Part shown: positions 23,128 to 34,330 of the stretch, piece after piece
Numbering within the stretch: the stretch's first letter is position 1
Layout of the letters: the number at the start of each line of letters is the position of its first letter
From: Piper betle
Lineage: Eukaryota; Streptophyta; Magnoliopsida; Piperales; Piperaceae
DNA length: 64,000 nt
NCBI GenBank assembly: GCA_033002965.1
Contig: JAURVB010005953.1
Coordinates: forward strand, 109,005-173,004
Direction: 5' to 3'
Made by a program: the position numbers and the translations under genes
The notes under the pieces: model-generated
What the model was told of the DNA's origin: nothing
Seen by the model: the letters and a program-made list of their open reading frames with translations, nothing else
Databases searched by the model: none

Positions 23128-25215
23128 TCATTCAGTGGACGGCACTCCAGCAGTGTTGGGCATGGCAAGGAATGGCTTGAGTATGAGCATTTCAGCGGTG
23201 AAGCGGTCGAAGGTGATGTTGGAAGCACAGTTGGAGACGCCCTTCGACGGGCAGTCGACGATGTTGGTCGCAGTTCTGTCTGCACAGAGGCGGACTCCTT
23301 TGATGTGCTGGCTACTGGTTGATCCACAGTCAATGGTTGCGGTTGTTATTTTTAGTCCTCTGTTTATAGCCGTCTCCACTACACTCAACTTGTATGTCCT
23401 GTCATTGTTTGGTTGTATATCTGCACAAACATGATCATTCATTAGGGAAACCAAAGATCTCTCACAAATTGTGTTCTACGGCAATTTTCTTGAACATGAC
23501 AAAGGGTTTGTGAAATTGGAGTATCAAAATGGAAAGAAACCATCAGATCGCCAGCTTCTTCTGTTGTAACATATCCACCAAAGTTAGTTCTGATATTTGA
23601 CTGCTCGTGAAAGTCAATCTGTAATTGGTATCTAAAATGAAGTGATATGAAATCAATCCTAAGATGTTAATACTAAACTTTCTCATATAAGAAGATTTTT
23701 TCCTGGTTTGTTCTCTGAACATCATGGTCATTAACTGTTACAAAGCACAATTAAATCTCAAATTGGGCAGATGATAAAAGCTACAACTTTCTTGTTGCTT
23801 TAATTATTGAAGCTGATTATTTTTTTTAAAAAAATTATGATTCGAGTACCTAAATGGAGGAGAAATTCTTTCAGTCATCAGATTACAAGTTTTATCAACA
23901 ACACATATGAGAAGAAAATTTTTGTGGCAGATGTTGAAAGCTGTAATCTAAATATTCCTATATGCCATGGTTTATGCCGATTTTTTAATATGCATTTGCA
24001 CAATGAAAACAAAGCAAATAAATCATAAATCTCTTCTAGAGCTTCACAAACCTTTAAACACATAAAGTGACAGCTTAGATGAAAGCTAAGATCTTGTACA
24101 CGTGACACATCATCCTTCTAACTGATTTTTGAACCAATTAAGCAACCAAAATGAGAACTAATCAGAACAATCAACCAATCATATAACCATCTTCTTTTTA
24201 ATAAAACGCAGGCATTCAACACAAGAAGTGGCATTTTAGAAGCAGGTGGAAAATGGTGCTTACCACCGAAATCCAGTTGTTCAAGGATATTAGCCTGCCT
24301 CCTGAGCTGCAATGCCTTAGTGAAGTACTCAGTCTGGCCAAATCCAGAGCACTTGCCGTCAGTATTCCAAGCTGACTGCCAGAAGCTGGTTCCATCACTG
24401 CTCGGGCACTTGAGGCTCGGCCAGAAATCAGTCAAATTCTTGTTGATCCCTTCAATCTGTCCCATATATCACCATAAATCATCACTATCTCATCATCAAG
24501 AATTTTGTTAGACTATCTTATCATCAATCCCATGAACTCTGTTCAGGTTCAACCAATCTAAATCTGTGATATGAGACAAAAAGCCGCCGACCCAACAAAG
24601 CTGGGTCAAGCATAGATGATCACAACAAATATATAGAGTCATCACTCACAAAAACAAATAAATCTCTACATACATACAATAAAAACAAATCTAAATCATT
24701 TATATGATACAAAATCTAGCCGACCCAACAAAGCAGGGACAAATCATAGATGATAACAACAAAGATGTAGAATCATCACTCACAAAAAACACATGAATCT
24801 CTCTACACACATACACGATACAATAAAACAAACAGATGATGAGCTTGGAGGTAAAACAAAAAACAAAAAGCTTACACTCTCGGGCGAGAAAGGCTTGCTG
24901 CTGCAAGATCCGCTTGGGCCGGACGAGCCGTAGGCAATGAGACGATTAAGGATGAAGTCGAACCTCGGCCACCCATTTGTCTGCCGGCAACACACCGGCG
25001 TCGGAGTGTTGCAGTACCCCCAGGCCACTGCAAATGTTCAACCACCGTTACTAAGCAGCCGAACAAGATCAAATATACACATCAAACATCACAAAAATGA
25101 TGCTGCTTACAACTAAGAGGAGCCGGAAGTAGGTGATCTGGGAGTAGCCAGTGGCAGCAGAGGAAGCAACAAGGAGGAAGAGAAGAGCTGTGGCAGCAGC
25201 AGAGTGAGAAGCCAT
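23128..25215 (-). CDS. RNase T2-fold protein lacking catalytic histidines
   Basis: Exons 25215-25111, 25027-24876, 24456-24264 and 23420-23128 encode about 247 residues. Residues 1-24 are a signal peptide (MASHSAAATALLFLLVASSA), so the protein is probably secreted or vacuolar. Family landmarks are YFRLLLVWPGGYCN, VCC, FWPSLKCPSSDGTSFW, EYFTKALQLRRQANILEQL and the late cysteines. The two RNase T2 active-site motifs are replaced: FxIHGLWP is FILNRLIA (residues 60-67, His to Asn63), and FWxHEWxKHGTC is FWQSAWNTDGKC (111-122, both His lost to Ser114 and Asp119, Glu to Ala115). Hydrolysis is therefore unlikely. Catalytically dead S-like RNases are known in plants, for example barley rsh1 and storage-type homologues. 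One frame break lies at C25017-25021, one base short. A broken paralogue lies upstream at 28.9-30.6 kb. Confidence 0.88.
24555..24830. repeat. ~133-bp tandem duplication in an RNase-like gene intron
   Basis: Two adjacent diverged copies, starting near 24555 and 24688, share AATCTAAATC, GCCGACCCAACAAAGC and ATCATCACTCACAAAAA in the same order. They lie in the second intron of the RNase-like gene. Confidence 0.8.
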
Positions 25216-25261
25216 TGTTGAGCTCACTAGTGTGCAGTGCTGTGACATCCATGGCAGTAAA

Positions 25262-25269
25262 TTTATAGA
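25262..25269 (-). promoter_or_regulatory. Possible TATA box of the RNase-like gene
   Basis: The minus strand reads TCTATAAATT about 50 bp before the ATG at 25215, which would give a leader of roughly 20 bases. Spacing and sequence are plausible; nothing else supports it. Confidence 0.4.
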
Positions 25270-27099
25270 TAGAGCTGGGATGGTTGCCACGTCATTGTAC
25301 TCCTCCACTTTCTCCACCTCTTTACTTTCGAGTATCACCGACAATGCATGACTTAACAGCGGGAGAAATATCGTTTATAAATTTTTATTGTACATAATTA
25401 TATATTTTTTATAAAAAAAATTATAAGAAATATCATCCTAATAATAATAAGATATATCATAATACCCTTATATTCAACCCATAATAACCAGATAAACTCT
25501 AATTTTAAAGATATAATTAAATTTAATGACTACCTTTTATTGGTTTTATTAGTTAAATATCTTAATTTTCATTAGTACGCAATTTTTATCTCATTTTATT
25601 AATAAGAATAGATTGAATAACACAAATCACTATTCTCGTAGAAATTATAATAATTAAAATTTTGCATTTTTATTGAATGAATGGTTAATATGAATTTGCT
25701 TGTTTAAACAAAAATGTCTAAATGAGTTTGGTTTTGTGGCAATTTAGTGGGATTTACGTTAAAAAGAAGAACAACAACAACAGAGATTGGAGTATTGACT
25801 TAAATTTTAAACTATCCAGTCTTTTTTGTGCATTTAAAATAATTTATTAAATCTTCTGCCTCATCCACGTGGTGCACGTGGAGACGTAGACATTGGAGGG
25901 GGAGAACTTCTCCTTTGGTAAATACAAAAAAATATTAAAATAAATTGTTGAGGGGTTTCAATAATAAAAAAAGGTGGCGTGAGATAGTGATGACCAATAT
26001 TTATTATTTCTTAAATTTAAAAAAATTATTAGCCACGCGGAGGACTGACAACACGCCATCCCACATTCAGACTAGATGCGGAAATGTTAGCAGAAATTTT
26101 ATTTTATTTTATTTTTCAAAGTAAATAAGGCCAACAATTCCATCAAAAAATACAGGACCAGCAATTTTATCATCAATTTTAAGATCAAGGGCCATAATCT
26201 AGTGTAGGAGTTTTTACCGGGAGAGAGAGAGATTTTTTGATATTACTATACGGTGGAAATATTAAATATAATTATCCAAAAAATAAAAATAATAATAATA
26301 ATAATATTGCCCTTACTTAAAAAACAGTTTTTTTCTTTTAAAATGACCCTAATTAAAAAATATTTTTTAAAATTTTTATAGTTTTGGGTTAAGTTGTTTT
26401 AATTTTTTATTTTATTATCAAAACAATTATCAATGTACGCGTTGTCATTATAATAATTTTTTATTAATAATTAGCTCTGATTCTCCTAGCACTTTATAAT
26501 ATTAAAAATAATCTTTTTTCTAGTACAAAATTCAAATGCAATAGTTCACCTTTAATCTCTGTATTGGATTCGGTTCCAATATCGGATTTAATCAGCAAAA
26601 CAAAGCAGCAAACAAGAACATCAAATTCAAGTTCATGAGTTTAATATATTTTTTAGCAGAGAGTTGAGTCCGAGTTGCACTCGAAAAATTCCAACTTTAA
26701 AATAAAAATAATTTTAAAAGATTAATAGTTTCAACCTTGCATTAATTACACATAAAATAGTTTGCTCGAATAAAAAATCATTATATTACTATATAAAATC
26801 ATCACTACAACGTGTTATTATTTTTGTAATGTACAATATCAAACTTCGAATCTAGTCAAGTTAAACATCAATTCTTATTCACTTAGATTCGAATTTGAGT
26901 AAAGAATCGAACGAATTGTCCGAGCTTTCTACTCAACATCTAGTGGTGCCCAATTAAGAATGAAAAACACATGAGGAAATTGAAGTTCAAGCCAATGTTT
27001 AACTTCTTGTGCTAAGTTAACAATACCTTATCATATATATATATAGGAGTGGACGGTGGGACTATACAAACTCTACATACTTTTGGGATGAATTTTTGG
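25270..27099. other. Intergenic, AT-rich
   Basis: Very AT-rich, with poly-A/T and AAT runs near 26290-26305. No gene or clear element is seen. Confidence 0.5.
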
Positions 27100-27720
27100 G
27101 GGTGATACACATGTATAAGGCTGTTAATTAAGCGAACCAATTCGTAAATATTTGGCATTCAGTTCGGTTTGACTCGACTCGAAACTTGACGTTTAAATGT
27201 TTGAGTTCGAACTCGAATTTTTCGAACCGAGTTTGAGCAAGGTAGTATTCGACTCGACTCGATTATAACTCGAATTTGACTCGTAGTTCGACTCAAACTT
27301 GACTTGATAAAATAATATAATAATATAGTCTTTATATTATATATATATATACATTAATAAGTTTAATTGTAACTAGTTATATTTATTTATATATAATATA
27401 CATAACAAAGTAGTAAGATAGCTTAGATAGTATGTATTTAAGTTGAAGACCATGGAGGTCATGGGTTTAATCCACGCTAACTTCATTTTTTTAAATGAGT
27501 TACTTTTTTACTTTACAATCGAGCCAGTTTCGTACTCACAAGTGAGCTAGATTCGAACTTATCAAAATTAAACAGTTTAAATATGTTCGAGTTCGAGTTA
27601 AGCTTCAAATAATATAAAAATATTCGAACTTAAGTCGAGCTCAAAAATATAAAAATAATCGAACTCGAGCTCGAACATACATGTACAAAACTTATTCAAC
27701 CACAAGCCAAATTACAAATA
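27100..27720. repeat. Degenerate GAGCTCGA/TCGAACTCGA-rich dispersed element
   Basis: Alternating CGAACTCGAATTT, GACTCGACTCGA and CGAACTCGAGCTCGAAC motifs flank an AT-rich middle. This is the composition of decayed plant hAT-type MITEs. Ends and target duplication are not clear. Confidence 0.45.
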
Positions 27721-28079
27721 AATTATTAACACTATTCTGCATTTCAATTCAAGTACAAGATACGAGCTAGACTCACTCGCAGCCATACACATGCATTCAA
27801 TTCCATGTATTAAATAAGAAAATGGCTCGTCTCTTATTCAATGCGTTCACGTTTTTATTTCACACCCAAATTTGTATTTTCTTAATTCTAGATCTTTTAT
27901 ATTTATTTATTTTTTATTTCTTGTGGACACGTCTCCAGACAACGCCGTTGGCTGCACGTGATGTTTGGAATGCATCACACAAGCCAAGATACGGGCCCCA
28001 CCCCTCGGAAGTGCACACTCGGTGCGGGGACCCTTTAGGTCATTGTCACCAAATTTAATTTGAATACGATTACTTTGGA

Positions 28080-28463
28080 ATGGAGAATATTTTTAATGAG
28101 AATAAAGATCTATATCTCCCATTTATAAAATAGTTTCGAATGAGATTTGGGTTCGAATTTTTCTAATATGTAATATATTTGAAAAGATTCTGATCAGATA
28201 TGAGTTTTGGGTAATTCAATCTGTATCTAATTTAAATAATTGATATTTTATAAAATTATATTTTAAAATATTTAAAATAATACTTTTTGTAATTTTCTCG
28301 ACTTCTACATTAAAACTTACATTATTGATATTATTTTATTTGATTAGGTCAAATAAAGATTGGATACGAGTTTGACGAATTCAGATCAAATTATTCGGTT
28401 TGGATTTTCGGATTCAGATTGGATACGGATATAGTCGTATATCTAACCCAAACTCATCCCTAG
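28080..28463 (+). repeat. Dispersed AT-rich repeat family, copy 1
   Basis: Contains a conserved core, GATATTTTATAAAATTATAT then TTTAAAATATTTAAAATA, and ends in AACCCAAACTCATCCCTA. The same arrangement recurs at 31355-31736 (same strand) and, inverted, at 49290-49735. Confidence 0.65.
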
Positions 28464-28869
28464 AGAGGACCTACTCATGGTTCGATCTATCTGCCTACTT
28501 AATATAACAAAGTAAAAGTTTTAATTTGCAGTTAAAAAAATAATTTAGTACATGGCCTTATAAGCTTTATATATATGAATTATAACTTATATAACTTATA
28601 CGAGATAGAACTTCTAAAAAGAGCAATTCAGTAGATCCCATTACTTAGAATTTTCATATATAAATGTAAAAATAAAATTTACATTACTCATAAATTTTTA
28701 AAACAGTCTAATATTTTTAACCCATTCATTTTAATTATTAAAGTAATTGTGATAAAAATTAATATAGAGAAAATACCTTCTTTCAAATAAACGGTGTAGA
28801 TAACACTAACATATATAGTTAAAATATTAATCAAAACTCATTGCACATTAAAAGTAGGAAGCAAGCTGC

Positions 28870-30606
28870 CCAACAAAGCTTGGCCCAGAGAAGTGCTGAA
28901 CTTTGAGCATCTCGGCGGTGAAGGGATCTTGGCGGAGGTCCGGTCGGTGCAGAGGTGGACGTCTTTGATGTTCCAGCCATTCACCGACCCACATTCGATG
29001 GCTGCCGTAGTAATGCCGAGACCTTAATTAATGCCCTCTCCACCTCCCTTAGCTTTAGGGGTGTAAACGAACTGAGCTGAGCTGAGCTGAGCCAAGGAAG
29101 AATGATTTTGAATTCAACATAATTTTGATAAGCATGTTTGAGCTTATTTGAGTGCTCGACAAGCCTTTGATTTATTATGGGTCAAGCAACTCGTCCAAAA
29201 TTCATAGTATTTGGGCTAGGCTCCTATTCGGCTTGTTATATTTTCGAGCCGAACAAATATTTGTGTTTGGCTCGTGCTCGACTTATATAGGATCAAAATT
29301 TTTTCCAACACTATATAAGTTCAATGTGACCTCAATAGTAATGACGAGCCGAGTCGAATCGAATATTTTTCGAGTTTAAACACATCGATCTCGAGTTTCG
29401 AGTTAAATCCGAGCCAAACACTCCTTAGTTTAAGCTCCTTTCATTGTTCAATGAGTTATCCTTTTCAAGCCGAGTATTTTTTTGAGCACAAAATTAACGA
29501 CTACAAGTTCAAGCCGTATCGAGCCGAACATAAAATACTTGCGAGCCGGTTTGGCTTACTTATACCCCTACTTAGCTTGCAGGTTCTCGTAATCAATTGG
29601 TTGAATATATGCACGAATTTCATCATCCATTTATTAAACCATTAATGAAAGTCCTCATGTAACCTCTTTTATAACTACCACCTAATTGAATTAGTAGACA
29701 AAATAATTTGGCAGATAAACAAAAGATACTTTCGATAATTAGAATAAGTTCGTCTTTTCATGCTTCCTTGGAAAGGTGACTATGGCCACTAAAATCTCGG
29801 TGCTGCCGAAAGTGATTCCGGTTCCATCAGCAAGAGGTGTGACCAAAAATCATTTTCTTTTAAAAAACCCACTTTCTAAATTGCATAATAATTAGTTGTT
29901 TGCAACCTTTATACTGGTTTAAGAGTAGAGACTCTAATTAATAAATTAGTTTTAAGAATAAATTAATTACCTTAAAAATCTAATAAATCAAGGAGATCAG
30001 CCTTTGTTCGAAGTTCCGTCCAGCGTTAAAGAGAGTGGTTAAACTGTCTAAATTTTGCATAATCACGATTGTGCAAGATTTTAGATATAAAATTGTTAAT
30101 CTAAAAAGCTATATAAATTCTAGGCTTGTGCTAGATTTCAAATGTAAAGATATTAGATCAAAATTATCTAAAATAAACTCAATTTAAAAGGCTTAATTAA
30201 GGTCATCCATTGCTGGATTTTCTTTCTTGGTAGGCTTATGCAATAGAAATTTTCGGGTTAAAGATATTAAGAACAATATACCTAAACCTAAAATTATGCA
30301 AAAAAACTTGCTTTTTCCATGAGATTTAGTTCGAAAATATGAATAAAAAATAATAAATCGACGACGCAAAGTCCATGCAGCCGATTTTTTATTTAAGATA
30401 ATAATATGTAAATGTTGTTAATGAGAATGATAATAAACAAGGCCTTACATTGGCTTCTATGAAGGGGGAGTCAGTGCAAATTATCTGCTTGAACCATTGT
30501 GGTTTTATACAATGAGGCGATTAGCATAGAAGACAAATCCAGGGTACCCGTTGATGGGTTTACAGCATACATCTTATCACCCTTGTTGCAATGTCCGCCA
30601 CGCCAC
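28870..30606 (-). pseudogene. Broken paralogue of the RNase T2-like gene
   Basis: Decayed counterparts of three exons of the gene at 23.1-25.2 kb lie in order on the same strand. Exon 2 is near 30606-30447: it starts after a CAG acceptor, reads WRGGHCNKG and, in another frame, CCKPINGYPGFVFYANRLI, then hits in-frame stops. Exon 3 is near 29853-29760 (DFW, then a gapped DGTSF-like block). Exon 4 is near 29610-28870 and reads GLGITTAAIECGSVNGWNIK and VHLCTDRT, then has an internal deletion to PFTAEML. The exon 4 acceptor GTGCAG is changed to GTGCAT at 29610-29609. A hAT-type MITE is inserted in exon 4. No exon 1 was found. The catalytic His is Asn here too (ANRLI), so loss of catalysis predates the duplication. 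Confidence 0.85.
29056..29570. mobile_element. hAT-type MITE inside the RNase-like pseudogene
   Basis: A 515-bp element with terminal inverted repeats TAGGGGTGTAA (left) and TTATACCCCTA (right) and a perfect 8-bp target duplication CTTAGCTT (29048-29055 and 29571-29578). An 8-bp duplication with TAGGGGTG ends is characteristic of hAT elements. The interior has repeated GAGCTGAGC/CGAGCCG motifs and no transposase. Removing the element and one target copy rejoins the alignment to exon 4 of the intact gene. Confidence 0.9.
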
Positions 30607-31354
30607 TGCATATACACAAATATTAAACATTAATATTCAATAATAAAATAATTTTTTCGACTAAATATGTGCCTCGTAATTCACCCTAATTCGAAAGGAG
30701 TGATGGGGATTAAGAGCCTGCCAAGTCAAGAATTAGGCCTTTAATAAATGAGAAAATGCCCTTAACCAATAAGATAACCCGAAAAGAAAATTATCTTCCA
30801 TGGCAAAATAATAATTAAATGGTGACTAAAAAGTTTACAACTAAAAAGAAGCGATAATAGTCGATTTGGGCATGGGCAGTGGAGGCACAAATGAGGCAAT
30901 GAAAAGAAAAATAATAGCTCTAAAATAATGAGGAATCATTTGTTTTAATTTAGTAAAAGCAAGACAAAAATGAATGATTTGAAGCTTTGAATTGCACTCA
31001 CAATTTCTAGAAAATATAGGAATGAAGCCACTGCACTATGGAGTTTGACCATTTATATTTTTGAGAACTCTTCACAAGTGCTTACCATTGCATACTTATC
31101 TCTTAACTAGGCATCTGGTTCTCTGCCTTCCATAGTCCTTCTTGTTCAAGCCATTGCATCACACATGGCAAATTGGCTTGTTTTTATCTTCAAGACCAAT
31201 TCAGGCATTCTAAGTCTAATTCTAATTGAGAGGCTTTCTATCTATGAAAATACCAATGAAGGGTCACCCAGGCTCAAATATTTTCACTGTATATGAGGCA
31301 CCAAATTAAGTTGTCATTGCTTGCAATGGGAAAAAAATGTTCTGCGAGTTATAA

Positions 31355-31736
31355 AAGTAATTTGAATATCCGACATCTGTTGTATACCTGATCGGCATAT
31401 GATCCGTTTATATCCGATCTAAAATAGTTTTAGATTGAATTTGGGTTTGGACTTTTAGACATATAATATATCTAAAAATATTCGGATTGGATGATCTGAT
31501 TTAAATAGGTGATATTTTATAAAATTAAATTTTAAAATATTTAAAATTATACCTTTTTATTTTTCTCTATTTTATATTAAAATTTATATTATTTTATTCA
31601 ATCAAATACAGATTTAGCCGAGTCAGATTATATACGAATATGGTAAATAAAATGAATATAATCTTTAAATTTGGGTTCGAATTTCAAATTTGGATCAGAT
31701 ACACTTATGGCCATATTCAACCCAAACTCATCCCTA
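31355..31736 (+). repeat. Dispersed AT-rich repeat family, copy 2
   Basis: Same core as the copy at 28080-28463 (GATATTTTATAAAATTAAAT, TTTAAAATATTTAAAATTA) and the same end, CAACCCAAACTCATCCCTA. Confidence 0.65.
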
Positions 31737-33675
31737 AATATGTACATAATTATTTGGTTAAATCGTCTATTTTTTACCTCCTACTCTTTGTGCTTCCTTG
31801 ATCACCGCAAAATTGAAGACTTAATTAATTAGAAGGAACCCATTACTGGGTCCTTCCAATATTACATGATTGAGGGATTGTATACATTTTAACACTTTAT
31901 AATAGTTAAAGGTTGCCTATGACATGTAATCTTGTACATTTGTGTTTATCCTTTCTCTATTTAAATATATTACATTGTGGAAACCTACTCATTTTCATGA
32001 GAAATTTTCCCTTCTTACAAAAAAAGGGTTGCTTGTGCCCATTCTTTTCAAATAAGGAATTGCTATTACACATGTTATATATAATAAATGATTCACAAGA
32101 ACAAAAAGATAAATATTATTCAAAAGAAAATTAAATAAAATTTGATGACTTGCTCATTCTTTTACTGCTCTTGTGGTTGCATTTCTAGGTCATTGGTGGA
32201 CCACTACTATCATTTAGTGTATATATATCAATGTACCATTTGTGTTTTGTTTGATTTCCATATGTTGGGCCATCAATGGTCTGCATGAGCATTCAAGTGC
32301 ATGCTCATTAATAATTATTGCTTAGTTATGACCATTTAATTTCATTAAAATTTGGTTTTTTAAAATTGAATTTTTGTAACATTTGTAAAAAAATTAGAAA
32401 AGGCTTAGTATTTACAGCAGATGGATATAATAATATCAGTGACATAAAAATCTAACCATTCATTAAAATCACATAACTGCATTTTTTTATCGTTCAAACA
32501 AAATTACCCTCATCATCTAACCACTCATGTAATTTAAAGGTTCATATTAAATGAAGCTGACAAAATTGTATCTACCATTACTAAAACTAATTTTTCTCAA
32601 AAAATTATAGTGATCAATGTAGCCTCCCAAGGTGTTAACAAGGGAATAAGAGCAAAGAGTTATCCTAATTGTGTAACCTACAATTCCCCTTTGCCTTCAA
32701 ATCTATGAAATAAGGATGAAGTTAAACATCCTACTCATAGCACACAAATTTTATTATATTCTCTTTTCTTATTGCATTATTCTCGGTTTTCATCGTGAGT
32801 AAATACTATTAGTTCTAGTAATCGATAGTCAAAGAAAAATTTTCAAGAACAGTGTGGAAGCAAGAGCAATGTTTACCACTCATTTGCTTCTATGTTTAAA
32901 TGTATTATTCCTTTAACCTTATAACTCTGCACCACAATCTTCCCCTTGTTGTGGTCTTGAAAACTTTCTTTATTAGTTTCTTCTTTTCAATTATGTTGCC
33001 TCTAATAATTATTTTATTTTATATAAGATCTATGGGTTCGATAAGCAGGTGGGGGTTCACTGCCTCGTCGAAGTGGACGTGTCATGCAACTATCATATAT
33101 ATAAAAAAACTAAACTTTACCATCTTGAAGCCCCATAACTTTTTGGCAAAAAGAGCATCTTTATGCTTGTTATTAGTTAAAAAATTTAAGGTGAATTTAA
33201 AAGATGTCATAAATAATTAATTCTCATAGTTAATAATCCAAATGTGCAATTGATAAGTAAAAATTATAACTTTAATTATATAGAGTACTAGGTGATATTG
33301 AAAATCTTAAGTTTGTCGTCTAAAAGTTAATATTTAATTTAAATATTATATTTTAGATTAGTTTAGCTTTAATTATAATTAAATCACTCTTTGAATTTGT
33401 TTTCATTTAAGTATAATTAATTAAATTAGTTTTAATAATTGAGAATTTCTACTAATAATTTTTCATAGGACGATACTTTCTTATCATTTTTATTACTTGA
33501 TTCGGCACGTACACTTACGTTATAATTTACACATCAGCTGCCAACGTTGTCTGATGCTTGAAACTCGATGAAAACTTTGTTCATAGAGCCAAACAAAGAT
33601 GAAACAAAAGAGTTTTATAGACCTGGTTAAATTAAATCTCTCAAAACCATAAATTGTAATTGCTTTTAATTATGA

Positions 33676-33681
<6 letters not shown>

Positions 33682-33720
<39 letters not shown>
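33682..33720. repeat. (AT)n microsatellite
   Basis: About 39 bp of nearly perfect AT dinucleotides in intergenic DNA. Confidence 0.95.
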
Positions 33721-33722
<2 letters not shown>

Positions 33723-34253
33723 TCATGAACGGCAACAAAATTGACGTTAAAGTGCACGTAATGACCTGTCTAATTACACCACAACGATCCGATCACTAGT
33801 AAAACATTGCCACTAATATTATCAAACATTAAATTCTTAATCTATTAGGTATCAAATGTAAGACTAATTGAAAAAAAATCAAAATATCTATTTAGAAACT
33901 AATATTATCAGATTTTACCATAATAAGCACAAGATGTGGAATTAATTTAGAAATATTAATTTTTATTTATGTAAATTTTAGATAGTCTAATTATTTATCC
34001 CAAAAGCTCGATCTCTTAATAAATGGAACCTCGATGAACTATATATGTTCTTACAAATATAAACACTTCCTGATTCCTAAAAAAATGTATTAATTACTGG
34101 TGTACAGAAGCAGGTTGAGAACCTTCATATCATGCAGAATTTGTTATGAAAATCAGACAGGGAATTCAAAGACAAACAAATAATAAAAAAAATACAAGCA
34201 ACAAATTTGAGCCCACACAAATGGCCAACAAGCAGGAAACAATCAGAAACTTA

Positions 34254-34330
34254 TCTGAGTGTGATCTTCTTGGTAGCTCATGACCAATCAGTTCCCTCCC
34301 TTCTCTGAGTGTGATCTTCTTGGTAGCTCA
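34254..34330. repeat. 27-bp direct repeat, 50-bp period
   Basis: TCTGAGTGTGATCTTCTTGG followed by TAGCTCA occurs at 34254-34280 and again at 34304-34330 without a mismatch. Confidence 0.95.
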
